Below are positions 8,947 through 17,167 of a stretch of DNA of 64,000 bases, one piece after another. The notes below the pieces were generated by a model. It saw only the letters and a list, made by a program, of their open reading frames with translations. It searched no databases and was not told the DNA's origin. Origin of the DNA: an uncultured Halobacteriovorax sp. Lineage in GTDB: Bacteria; Bdellovibrionota; Bacteriovoracia; Bacteriovoracales; Bacteriovoracaceae. The number at the start of each line of letters is the position of its first letter. The stretch's first letter is position 1. The position numbers and the translations under genes are program-made. Location: assembly GCA_913061265.1 (NCBI GenBank), contig CAJXVS010000007.1, positions 186,001 to 250,000 on the forward strand, read 5' to 3'.

Positions 8947-9729
8947 ATGGCAAGATACCCCGAAAGAATCATTTGTTTGACTGAAGAATCCGTAGAAACT
9001 CTCTTTTATTTAGGCGAAGAACACCGAATTGTTGGTGTTAGCGCTTACGTTGAAAGACCTCCTGAGGCTAAGAAGATTAAGAAGGTTTCTGCTTTTACCT
9101 CGGCCAATATTGAGAAGATCTTAGAGTTAAAACCTGATCTTGTTTTAGGCTTCTCTGATATTCAAAAAGATATCGCAAGAGACCTTATTGGGGCCGGTAT
9201 TAACGTCTACTTCGCCAATCACAGAAGCCTTGAAGAAATTCTCGATTATATCCTTTGCCTTGGATCCCTTGTGGGAAAAAAAGACGAGGCCATGGAGCTA
9301 ATCAAGACCCTCGAGAATAACCTCTTAGAGGCCGCTGAGTTCTCAAGATCTCTTTCAAGAAAGCCACGTGTTTATATTGAAGAATGGGATGAACCGATGA
9401 TTAGTGGAATCAGATGGTTCTCAGAGTTAATGGAAGCTTGCGGGGGAGTGGATATCTTCAGCCAAAAAGCTCAGCAGTCTTTGGCGGGGGATCGAATCGT
9501 TACTCACAAGGATGTCATCTCTTGTAATCCTGACTTTATCTTTGGATGCTGGTGTGGAAAGAAAGTAGATATAGATCAAATCAAGAACCGCGAAGGTTAT
9601 GCTGGTATTGAAGCTATAAAGAATGACCGGGTGTTTGAATTAGACCCGGCGATCTTCTTACAGCCAGGCCCAGCGCCGTTTATAGACGGAATTCCCAAAA
9701 TTATAAATTTCTTCAAGGATTTTAGATAA
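8947..9729 (+). CDS. BtuF-like cobalamin/siderophore-binding protein without signal peptide
   Basis: A 260-residue protein of the periplasmic-binding-protein family that binds vitamin B12 or Fe-siderophores. Typical segments are RIICLTEESVETLFYLG, RIVGVSAY, the ILELKPDLVLGF helix-strand, ELMEACGG and CNPDFIFGCWCGKK. The start ATG follows the stop of no other gene, and no signal peptide or lipobox is present, which is unusual for a family that normally works outside the cytoplasmic membrane. No Shine-Dalgarno site is seen before the ATG, but a TACTATAGG -10-like element ends only 3-5 bases upstream, so the mRNA may be leaderless. No permease or ATPase gene is adjacent. It may be a cytoplasmic cobalamin-binding protein. 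Confidence 0.8.
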   Translation: MARYPERIICLTEESVETLFYLGEEHRIVGVSAYVERPPEAKKIKKVSAFTSANIEKILELKPDLVLGFSDIQKDIARDLIGAGINVYFANHRSLEEILDYILCLGSLVGKKDEAMELIKTLENNLLEAAEFSRSLSRKPRVYIEEWDEPMISGIRWFSELMEACGGVDIFSQKAQQSLAGDRIVTHKDVISCNPDFIFGCWCGKKVDIDQIKNREGYAGIEAIKNDRVFELDPAIFLQPGPAPFIDGIPKIINFFKDFR

Positions 9730-9756
9730 GTTGCCGATAAAGCTCTCGAGGTAAGT

Positions 9757-11169
9757 TTGAGAGTATTATACGTAGCATTTATTCTATCCCTAATTTGTTT
9801 GGCATCGGCCATTGCAGGTGAGCCTGTTTTTTCAAGCAAGGGTGTTAGCCTGACTTATGATAACGAGGCAGGCGTGTATGAAGTTTATAAAAATGGAAAG
9901 CTCGATAGTAAAAGAGTGATTCAAAGTTATGAAGATATCATTCACATGAACAAGCTTCTTAAGAAGTTAGGTGCAACGCCGAACGAAGAGCTTACCTTAG
10001 CCTTAAATAATAAACTAATGAAAAGTCTAGAGCCACCTTCAGAGGAGCAACTAGTTGAAGTAAGCGTTGGAAACTTAGACCTTTTAACCAAAGCAGCCAC
10101 CCTTCCTGTTGAACAAGGGGCTTCTTGTGGGGTTCAAAGTGACAAGGCTAGGTTTAAATTTAGTGATAAAAAGAAAACAAAGACAGGTAAAAAGAAGGGA
10201 TGGTTCTGTGCCTCTCCTTCAGAAAAAGAGTTATCCTTTAGTTATAATCCTAAAAAAGAAGCTGCTAAGATTAAGGACGACCGAACTTTCATGAAACGTT
10301 GGATGGGCGGTAATATAAAAAACAAAATCACCTTAGATACCTATAACGATAATCTTCTTCATGGTGGTGGAATTGCTTTAACAGGTGAACAAACTGCAGA
10401 TGACCGCGCAAGAACATATGGTCATGCCTTACAGTATGATGCTGAAGGGGATGATGGAAGTTTTAGGATGCGTTATAGCAGTAACCTTTTCACAAGGCGC
10501 TCTCCTGATGTCACTAGTACAGGTGCTGAGGATCGTTGGACGGATGATGGTAAACTACGCTTAGATGCAATGGAAGAGACAACTCTTTTTTTAAGAGGAA
10601 CTAAGAACTTTGATTCAGATAAAAACACTTATGGTATCGGAAGCTTCTCTTTTAGAGAAAGAACCGATGAGAACCGTGGATCTCAAGCACTGCAGAACTC
10701 TTGGCATGAGATGAGTGGTTCTGTTAAATATGATTATAAAGATTTTATGGACGATGAGTACTCCCTAGAACTTAAAGCAGGTGTTGGTAAGAAGTTTGAA
10801 GGTGACCTTGGTAAATGGCGCTGTAAGGCGGTTGTTGAAGGGTTAGCTGGAATTGATGCCTGGAACCTGGACCGAGCTGAAGTTGAAGTCTTCGCTTCTG
10901 TTGGCCTTGATTCTGGAAGGATGGGCGGACGTGAAGCTGATAACCCGTTTCTAGCACTAGATGCTTACACAAGACAAAGTATAGACACAGATGGACTTCA
11001 TGAATCTACCTATGGGGCTAAGGTTTCAACTTCATTTAAATGGGGAGACTCTAGAATTAGTCCTTATTTAGGAGTTGAACTCATTGATGAAGAGTCAGAT
11101 CGAATGTTTCAAACAGCCGATGAAGGCAATGAACTCATCCATACAATTGGCCTCGAAATAAAGTTCTAA
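9757..11169 (+). CDS. Secreted protein, probable outer-membrane beta-barrel
   Basis: A 470-residue protein starting at TTG with GAGG five bases upstream and a signal peptide (VLYVAFILSLICLASAIAG). Residues ~20-150 look soluble and helical (EDIIHMNKLLKKLG), with a lysine-rich stretch around residues 130-150. From residue ~190 to the end the sequence alternates polar and hydrophobic residues in strand-length blocks (FRMRYSSNLFTRR, TLFLRGTKNF, SFSFRERTDE, YSLELKAGVGKKF) and finishes with IGLEIKF, a C-terminal Phe typical of barrel proteins. I do not recognise a named family. Its stop overlaps the convergent sulfatase-GDPD gene by 4 bases. Confidence 0.72.
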   Translation: MRVLYVAFILSLICLASAIAGEPVFSSKGVSLTYDNEAGVYEVYKNGKLDSKRVIQSYEDIIHMNKLLKKLGATPNEELTLALNNKLMKSLEPPSEEQLVEVSVGNLDLLTKAATLPVEQGASCGVQSDKARFKFSDKKKTKTGKKKGWFCASPSEKELSFSYNPKKEAAKIKDDRTFMKRWMGGNIKNKITLDTYNDNLLHGGGIALTGEQTADDRARTYGHALQYDAEGDDGSFRMRYSSNLFTRRSPDVTSTGAEDRWTDDGKLRLDAMEETTLFLRGTKNFDSDKNTYGIGSFSFRERTDENRGSQALQNSWHEMSGSVKYDYKDFMDDEYSLELKAGVGKKFEGDLGKWRCKAVVEGLAGIDAWNLDRAEVEVFASVGLDSGRMGGREADNPFLALDAYTRQSIDTDGLHESTYGAKVSTSFKWGDSRISPYLGVELIDEESDRMFQTADEGNELIHTIGLEIKF

Positions 11170-13892
11170 TAAACCTCTAACATCTCAGTCGTATCAGTAA
11201 TAATCCCATCAGGCTTTATTGTAGAGCCTGATAAGTCATCCTTAATATTCGCGGTATAAACCATAACTTTAAGGCCCCTCTCATGAGCCTCTTTCATCAG
11301 TTCATTTGTTAAGACCTTGAAGTGTACATAGATCCAGCTCATGTTCATTTCATTGGCAAAATTTAAGAACTCTTCAGTTACTGGTTGTTGAAAAGGAGTA
11401 TCCCATCCTGTTTCGCACTGACAGTAAAGATTAATAGAAGCGATGAGATTGGTATCGAATGAATCTATAATGACCTTAGAGCTTTTGATGGTTTTCTTTA
11501 TTAAGTAAGCGATCTTCTTACCTAAATCTAAGGTCGCTGAAATATGTTTTTGATTCTTAGCTTCAATGAGAAAGTTTATCTTTCCATCGTATTTTTTTAG
11601 AACTTCTTCAAGAGTAAGAAGCTCTTTGAATTGAGGCAAGCTCCTTAGTTCATTGAGTGTGCTTCTAAAAATCCAATACTCTGTTCCATTATTATTATAA
11701 GTCGGATCGTGATTAAGAATTGGAATACCATCACTGGTGATTTGAATATCTAGTTCCACCCATTTAAATGGGCTTGAAATAACATTCTCTAGTGCCAGTT
11801 TTGAGTTTTCTAGTTCAGAGTTGGCTGGACCATTGATATTCCCTCGGTGGCTTATAAAAAGGGGGGCATCAGTTTCTTTAAGAGGAGATTTAGTGCTTTG
11901 CTCTAAAGTATCTTTTGGAAAGTAAGCATTATTGTTAATCGCATAAGCATGAAGGGGACTCATCTTTTCAATAAAGTTCTTCATGGTTAAGAGAAAGGGT
12001 TTTATCTCTTTTTGCTGGAGGCGCCCGAACTCTTCAGTGGCCGTCACTGTTAAAGTCTTCTTCTCTCTATCAAAGAATCCTTCCCCTTTGTTCTTCCAAA
12101 AATACATCCTCTCTTGAGATTCACCGCCAACGGCGTAGATGATCCTATCTGTAGGCCAGGTTTCATCTTCTCCTAGGAGGCTTAGACCCTGATCACAGGG
12201 GTGCCTTTGAAACTCTAAAAGAGAAGCTATAGTTGAAGGGATATCATGCTGAGCTCCTCTTCTTTTTGTGTATTGCTGATATTTATTAAGCTCTCCTTGA
12301 GTAAGGCCTACGATTGAAAAAGGAACCTTGAAACGATTATGTTCGTCAGCTCCTCGTTCAAGATAATAAGGAGTATGATCTCCAACAATCAAAAGAAGAG
12401 TTCCTTTTTCTTTTTCATTCTTTTCATACCAATCATAAAACTTCTTAAACTCAGAGTCGGCAAAGGCATAGGACTCCCAGCCCGCTAAGATCTTACCTTC
12501 GTCATCATCTTTATAGATGCTGAACCAATCTTTTCCGTCCCCGAACTCCTTATTCGCTTTAACAAACTTCGGCTTCCAAGTTTTAGGCAGTAAGTAAGGG
12601 TCGTGAGTTGAGAGGCTGAAGAATGTTGTAAAGTATGGGGAGCCTCCCTTAGATTCAATCCAAGATTGTAGCTTCTTGTACATGGTTCCATCGTCATAGC
12701 CCCAACCATAAACCTGATCGGGAAGGCTTGGGTCTAGCTCTATGATTTCGTTAAAGCCAACTCTTTTGAGAAACTCACGTTGATGCTCAAAAGAAAGGTC
12801 TGAACCATGAAAATAAGAAGTCTTGTATCCATTCGAACTTAGAATATTTGGAGTTCCTCTTACTCTCGGTGGAGGGATCTTCCATAGCATGTTGATTTGC
12901 GGCTGAGGAGGAAGGCCAGAGAATAGGGCAGGGAGGGCCTGTGAAGACTTTGATCCCGCCGCCAGAAAATGATGAAATGTTAAGTTCTCATCTAAGACTT
13001 TCTTAATATGGGGAACAATGAACTGACCTTTTACTTTTTGAGAAAGCTGGTTTGTCCCGAGTCCTTCTAAAACTAGCATGATGACAGATCTTTTATTCTT
13101 AACAAAAGTCTTAGAGGCCCTATCTTCACAAAAAGGTGCTTCAGGCTTAAGGCCGCCTCTTGGAGGAATTTGTCCTAGAGAGATTTGATAAGGGCGCAGG
13201 TTAGAGAAATCGACCTTTGCCGCTATGGCCTTGGTGTTCTTTGATTTGTCGAAAAAGTCTAAGACTAAATGGATCAGACCATGTCTTGTTCCAGCATACA
13301 TCTTGCTACTAAAACTAGAGGAGCTTGCGTGGGCCGCGATTGTTAAGACAGCGAGAATGGAAACAACAAAAGGCCTTTTAAAACTCCCAGAGAGATTCTT
13401 TTTACGAAGAAACTCGCTTAAGAAGTATGTGGTTGAAGCAAATATGAGGATGAGCAAAGCAGAAGTTACATAAGGAGCGTTCGCTCCAATTGAAGATTCT
13501 AAATGCTTAAGCTGATCAAGATAGAAAAAGACATCCTTTGAAGGAAGCTTAAAATAGAAGCTCTCGTAAAAGAAGGTCAATACCATTGCTACAAAGTAGA
13601 GGTTAATAACTCCTAGAGATGTAAAAACTAGCGCCTTAGTTTCTTGTGGGGCGATAGAGACGGGGTCTTTCTTTTCTTTTTTCTTTTTCTTCTTACTGAC
13701 TTCAGTTTTTTCTACAGAGTCCTTGAAAACAAAAAAGGAAAGAATATAGATAAAGAAGAAATTTGGGAAAAAGGAGAGAAGGATGCCAGCAAGGTAGGGG
13801 CCATCAAAAAAACTTCCTCCGACAAAGACAATAATGGATCTTAAGATAACAATGAGTATTGCTAAGGAGGCAGAGTAGATTAAGTGATTCAA
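11166..13892 (-). CDS. LtaS-type membrane sulfatase fused to glycerophosphodiester phosphodiesterase
   Basis: A 908-residue two-enzyme fusion. Residues 1-~190 hold about five membrane segments. Residues ~268-575 form an alkaline-phosphatase/sulfatase-fold domain like LtaS/OpgB phosphoglycerol transferases: MLVLEGLG (metal-binding Glu), SKSSQALPALFSG (likely nucleophile Ser/Thr region), LSTHDPY and GDHTPYY (metal-binding Asp-His). Residues ~676-908 form a GDPD domain: SHRG at ~681, WVELDIQ at ~711 and NHDP at ~727, giving the two catalytic His and the Glu/Asp metal ligands, ending with VYTANI and PDGIITD. The membrane part would hold both active sites in the periplasm. It starts 9 bases after the ROK kinase gene. 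The combination suggests handling of glycerophosphoryl groups taken from phosphatidylglycerol. Confidence 0.88.
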   Translation of the reverse strand: MNHLIYSASLAILIVILRSIIVFVGGSFFDGPYLAGILLSFFPNFFFIYILSFFVFKDSVEKTEVSKKKKKKEKKDPVSIAPQETKALVFTSLGVINLYFVAMVLTFFYESFYFKLPSKDVFFYLDQLKHLESSIGANAPYVTSALLILIFASTTYFLSEFLRKKNLSGSFKRPFVVSILAVLTIAAHASSSSFSSKMYAGTRHGLIHLVLDFFDKSKNTKAIAAKVDFSNLRPYQISLGQIPPRGGLKPEAPFCEDRASKTFVKNKRSVIMLVLEGLGTNQLSQKVKGQFIVPHIKKVLDENLTFHHFLAAGSKSSQALPALFSGLPPQPQINMLWKIPPPRVRGTPNILSSNGYKTSYFHGSDLSFEHQREFLKRVGFNEIIELDPSLPDQVYGWGYDDGTMYKKLQSWIESKGGSPYFTTFFSLSTHDPYLLPKTWKPKFVKANKEFGDGKDWFSIYKDDDEGKILAGWESYAFADSEFKKFYDWYEKNEKEKGTLLLIVGDHTPYYLERGADEHNRFKVPFSIVGLTQGELNKYQQYTKRRGAQHDIPSTIASLLEFQRHPCDQGLSLLGEDETWPTDRIIYAVGGESQERMYFWKNKGEGFFDREKKTLTVTATEEFGRLQQKEIKPFLLTMKNFIEKMSPLHAYAINNNAYFPKDTLEQSTKSPLKETDAPLFISHRGNINGPANSELENSKLALENVISSPFKWVELDIQITSDGIPILNHDPTYNNNGTEYWIFRSTLNELRSLPQFKELLTLEEVLKKYDGKINFLIEAKNQKHISATLDLGKKIAYLIKKTIKSSKVIIDSFDTNLIASINLYCQCETGWDTPFQQPVTEEFLNFANEMNMSWIYVHFKVLTNELMKEAHERGLKVMVYTANIKDDLSGSTIKPDGIITDTTEMLEVY

Positions 13893-13901
13893 ATGCTTCT
13901 C

Positions 13902-14891
13902 CTAAAGAGTCATGATGGCAGCGCCGAGTCCTCCAGCGCTATCAGATAATTGATGTTGGTAAATACTAGGAGTCCTTCCTGATACAAACATCTTCTTAGA
14001 GAGATCAGCCTCTAAGCTTTCATAGATTAAGTTTTGTTTACTGACCCCGCCACCTAAAACAAAGTAGTGTGGGTCGAAGATATTATTCAGAGCTATTAAG
14101 AAGTCCGCTAACTTTTCTTTGTAATCATTGATAACCCCTAAAGCTAGGGCGTCACCAGATTTTGCTAGAGTAAAGATTTCCTCAGCATTTATGATCTTAT
14201 TGCTGCCTTTTTGTCTTATCTTCATGGAGGATTCTATGGCCGGTCCTGCTAAGTATTGTTCAGCGCAACCGTTAAGGCCGCAGTAACAAGAATGGCCGTT
14301 AGTGACGAGAGTAAAATGTCCAATCTCTCCACCACCACCTTTTCCACCTTCAATAATCTTTCCAGCATTGATGAGACCACCACCGCAACCTGTTCCTAGG
14401 ATGACGCCAATAGATTGCTGAGAGGAAACTAAAATCCCAGTTTCTTCTTGGTACTTTAAACCGGCGCCACATAAGGCTTCAGCCAGAGCAAAACAGCTTG
14501 CATCGTTATTGGCCGAAATCTTCTTCTTAAAGTTTAAGGCCTTTGTAAAATCGGAGACAAAGTCCTTTCCGATTAACATATGAGTGTTTCCGTTAAGCAT
14601 CTGTTTCGTTTGTGGATGAACAGAACCTGGAAGGCCAAGTCCTATGCCATCAATTGAATCTATGCTTAGGTTATTTTCTTCGAGTGCAGAATGAGTCAGG
14701 GCCACAATATTTTTCAAGTAGGCTTCGTAACCATCGTCTCTAGCGGTGGGCATTCTTTTAGAAAAATTAAGTTTAATGTCGGTCGTTTGGTCTTCACGGG
14801 AGAGATTGAACTGGCCTATACCAGTGTTTAGCTGAAAAAGAGAAACCTCAGTCTTAGTCCCTCCGATATCGAATCCTAGCAAATACTCCAT
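13902..14891 (-). CDS. ROK-family sugar kinase (N-acetylglucosamine kinase-like)
   Basis: A 329-residue cytoplasmic ROK kinase. The N-terminal LLGFDIGGTKTEVSLF phosphate-binding motif, the central GTGCGGG segment and the zinc motif with CYCGLNGCAEQYLAGPA are all present. The His of the zinc site is probably in GEIGHFTLV. Sugar specificity cannot be read reliably, but the E-x-G-H and C-x-C-G-x-x-G-C-x-E pattern is shared by NagK and glucokinase-type ROK enzymes. It is the first gene of a two-gene minus-strand operon with the sulfatase-GDPD fusion. It has no DNA-binding domain, so it is a kinase and not a ROK repressor. Confidence 0.9.
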   Translation of the reverse strand: MEYLLGFDIGGTKTEVSLFQLNTGIGQFNLSREDQTTDIKLNFSKRMPTARDDGYEAYLKNIVALTHSALEENNLSIDSIDGIGLGLPGSVHPQTKQMLNGNTHMLIGKDFVSDFTKALNFKKKISANNDASCFALAEALCGAGLKYQEETGILVSSQQSIGVILGTGCGGGLINAGKIIEGGKGGGGEIGHFTLVTNGHSCYCGLNGCAEQYLAGPAIESSMKIRQKGSNKIINAEEIFTLAKSGDALALGVINDYKEKLADFLIALNNIFDPHYFVLGGGVSKQNLIYESLEADLSKKMFVSGRTPSIYQHQLSDSAGGLGAAIMTL

Positions 14892-15018
14892 ACAATCTTT
14901 CCTATTAGGCTATAGGGAATTATTCGATCTTTGATGATCCTAGTCAAGGATTTTGGGTAGTTATCTAAAGTAGTTGAACGAAAGGGGAGGTTTTGAGGAG
15001 ATTCTTTAACATCCGGTT

Positions 15019-15045
15019 TAAGTTTTTCTCCTAAGAGTCCGATTA
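15019..15045 (+). promoter_or_regulatory. Possible flagellar sigma-28-like promoter
   Basis: TAAG, a 15-base spacer and TCCGATTA resemble the sigma-28 pattern TAAA-N15-GCCGATAA with three mismatches. It lies 42 bases before the lipoprotein start at 15088. It is short and degenerate, so chance is a real alternative. Confidence 0.25.
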
Positions 15046-15087
15046 GACGTATGAAGAATAGTAATAGTCACTTTTACGGGCTGAATT

Positions 15088-15804
15088 ATGAACATGAAAA
15101 ATAAAAAATTTATCCTCCTTTTAGCAGCTACCTCGCTGTTTTCCTCTTGCGATTTGATGGATCAAATTGAATCGAAGGCCGTTGTTATTAACAACTATGA
15201 GCGAACTTCGCTTGCCTTAGCTAAGGACAATAGAGAGCTGAAGATGGAAATCGAACGCCTGCGTTTTGAAATCCAAGGGCTAGAAAGTACCAATAGCTTC
15301 TTAAAAGTTAAACTTGAAGATAAGAAAACTGAAGAGAAGGGAAGAGGATTAGCCTCAGTGGCTCCTGTTGCCGCTCAAAATGATTTAGTGAAGTACGATA
15401 TTTATAAGTGGAGTCCAAACCAGATTTTGGCCACAGCAGAGACTTCATTTAGAAAGAAGGACTTTGAAAAGTCCGCTCAATTCTTTCATGCCCTTGCTGT
15501 TCATTACCCAGAACATAAAGAAATCAATGATAAGTATCTTTTTCAAGCAGGTGTCGCGGCTTTCGAGTCTGGCGATCATCCAGAGTGGGTTATTGCTCAC
15601 CTTGACCGTCTTGTAAAAGAATACCCCGCTTCTAAATATTATAGAGGAGCAAGACTTTGGGGTGCTTTAACACATTTACAATTAGGAAATAGCGATCAGT
15701 TCTTCGAAACCGTAGAAGAATTTAGATTGAAATATAGAAACACGGACGAATGGAAAATCCTGAGTGGCCATTATGAAAAAATTGTTCAGAAGTACAAGAA
15801 GTAG
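15088..15804 (+). CDS. Lipoprotein with coiled coil and TPR-like C-terminus
   Basis: A 238-residue predicted lipoprotein: a hydrophobic signal ends in the lipobox LFSSC with the lipidated Cys at ~21. Residues ~45-85 form a heptad-rich coiled coil (ALAKDNRELKMEIERLRFEI). The rest has TPR-like helical repeats (ETSFRKKDFEKSAQFFHALAVHYP; HLDRLVKEYPASKYY), an arrangement like CpoB/YbgF, which helps Tol-Pal coordinate envelope constriction. Unlike typical CpoB it is lipidated, and no tol genes are in the window. It overlaps the start of the FecR-domain gene, so they are probably one transcript. Confidence 0.8.
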   Translation: MNMKNKKFILLLAATSLFSSCDLMDQIESKAVVINNYERTSLALAKDNRELKMEIERLRFEIQGLESTNSFLKVKLEDKKTEEKGRGLASVAPVAAQNDLVKYDIYKWSPNQILATAETSFRKKDFEKSAQFFHALAVHYPEHKEINDKYLFQAGVAAFESGDHPEWVIAHLDRLVKEYPASKYYRGARLWGALTHLQLGNSDQFFETVEEFRLKYRNTDEWKILSGHYEKIVQKYKK

Positions 15805-17035
15805 TCTGGTAATAGCTTTTTTCGCTACCCTAGGGCTTATGGCAAATGCAAACGCAATTGCTCCAATAGCTATGGTAAGCGCAGTAAAAGGTAATGCCTT
15901 TATCCATCACCTTGGGAAGACCAAGAAAGTAAAAGTGGGCGATCATATCCACAACTTTTCTGAGATCTTTACTGAAGTCGGGAGTCAGGTCAGTTTTTCT
16001 GATTACTACGATCATCAGTATCACCTAGCGGGAAGTGGACACCTTAAGTTAAACGGGAAGACCGTAGAGCTTCAAGGAGGTTATCTGTGGCTTCAGTCTT
16101 TTAATAGAGAAGAATCATTTGCAGTTGAGACTGCTAATGCTCATGTTAATTATATGTATGGAGAATCAGTCATCTCTTTTAATTCATTTGATGGAAAGAC
16201 ACAGATCATGACTATCTCTGGTGGATGGGACTTCTCTAATAAATTTGAAAAGTATAGATCAGCCAGGCTTCAAGAAGGTCAGTTTTCCTTTATCTCAAAA
16301 GATTATGAAGGTGGCTCACCAAGACAACCAACTCCAATTGGACAGGGGTCTTTTTCTAAAGTGACTGGACTATTTGGTGGTGTTAAGAGGCTTAACCAAC
16401 AAGCTTCAAGGGACTTTCAAGTTCACGCCAATGTAAAAAAGACAGAACCTACAAGCTTTAAAGTTCCTATGGTTAATCGTGGGATTGCTTCTCAAATTGA
16501 AGGGGATGAGTTTCCTACAAGAAGTGAAGAAGATAGCACTGCTCTTATTAGAGAGATTGCGGCTGCCGGAAAAGCTCCAGCTGCATCGCCACGCTATAAG
16601 CCAACCTACAAGAAGACGGCTTCAACAACAGAGAAGGAATCATTCTTAAGATATTACAACTCTAGAGTTTCAAAGATGAAGCCTACAAAGAAAGTAAGAA
16701 AGAACAGAGTTAATTATAAAAAGAAAAGTGGTGCAAAGATCTTTGTTTACGGAGCTGACTGGGCGCCTAAAGCTCAAAAGCTTTCAGGTGACATCAGAGT
16801 CTATGATCCAAAAAGACTTGAAGCAGCTGAAAAGCTAAGCCAAGTTCCAGTTGTTAAAAAAGAAGTTAAGCAAAGGGCCCCAGCTTCAGTCACTAATAAG
16901 CTAGAAGCTCCAAAAGACGTCTTTGAATCAACTCTTAGAAAAGAGTTTAAGAAGCAAACGCGTCATACTTCAGAGATTAATGACCTGATCAATGAGCTTC
17001 AAAGCTACGATCAGGACTATCAAAGATCATATTAA
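15773..17035 (+). CDS. Exported FecR-domain protein
   Basis: About 420 residues. I prefer ATG 15773 over the in-frame GTG 15764 because it begins MKKLFRSTRSSLVIAFFATLG, a clean signal peptide. Residues ~30-160 are a FecR-type domain: SAVKGNAFI, KVKVGDHIHNFSEIFTEVGSQ, LAGSGHLKL, ELQGGYLWLQ and the AVETANAHVNY strand. In other bacteria FecR domains sense or bind envelope ligands. The C-terminal ~200 residues are lysine-rich and low in predicted structure (KMKPTKKVRKNRVNYKKK), which could bind an anionic surface such as peptidoglycan or LPS. It overlaps the upstream lipoprotein by 32 bases. Confidence 0.78.
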   Translation: MKKLFRSTRSSLVIAFFATLGLMANANAIAPIAMVSAVKGNAFIHHLGKTKKVKVGDHIHNFSEIFTEVGSQVSFSDYYDHQYHLAGSGHLKLNGKTVELQGGYLWLQSFNREESFAVETANAHVNYMYGESVISFNSFDGKTQIMTISGGWDFSNKFEKYRSARLQEGQFSFISKDYEGGSPRQPTPIGQGSFSKVTGLFGGVKRLNQQASRDFQVHANVKKTEPTSFKVPMVNRGIASQIEGDEFPTRSEEDSTALIREIAAAGKAPAASPRYKPTYKKTASTTEKESFLRYYNSRVSKMKPTKKVRKNRVNYKKKSGAKIFVYGADWAPKAQKLSGDIRVYDPKRLEAAEKLSQVPVVKKEVKQRAPASVTNKLEAPKDVFESTLRKEFKKQTRHTSEINDLINELQSYDQDYQRSY

Positions 17036-17043
17036 TTCATATC

Positions 17044-17068
17044 CACTCAGTGCTTAATGCACTGAGTG
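17044..17068 (+). terminator. Hairpin between the FecR-domain gene and guaB
   Basis: Perfect 10-bp stem CACTCAGTGC / GCACTGAGTG with loop TTAAT, 8 bases after the FecR-gene stop. There is no proper U-tract (CCTTTTCCTTCC follows), so it may be a weak terminator or an mRNA 3-prime stabiliser. Confidence 0.6.
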
Positions 17069-17115
17069 ACCAATCCTTTTCCTTCCCTAGATAGACTTAT
17101 ATCCATACCTCTTCG

Positions 17116-17144
17116 TTTACGTCGGCTGCCATTTATCGTATAAT
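17116..17144 (+). promoter_or_regulatory. Sigma-70-type promoter for guaB
   Basis: TTTACG at 17116 and a perfect TATAAT at 17139 with a 17-base spacer, 23 bases before the guaB ATG. The transcript would start near 17151, giving a leader of about 17 bases that includes the TGAGG ribosome site. This leaves no room for a purine riboswitch. Confidence 0.72.
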
Positions 17145-17167
17145 TCGAAAAAAGCCTGAGGTTCTCT

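Noticed and set aside
9733-9740. Perfect sigma-28 -10 GCCGATAA before the barrel gene at 9757
   Set aside because: The -35 region (CAAGGATT) matches poorly and an 8-base match is expected about twice by chance in both strands of a window this size.
12485-12709. Second small minus-strand frame inside the LtaS-GDPD gene
   Set aside because: Lies wholly within the strong sulfatase coding frame and has no supporting motifs; it is a shadow.
17045-17167. Purine riboswitch upstream of guaB
   Set aside because: The only hairpin is a simple palindrome and the promoter TATAAT leaves a leader of about 17 bases, too short for an aptamer.
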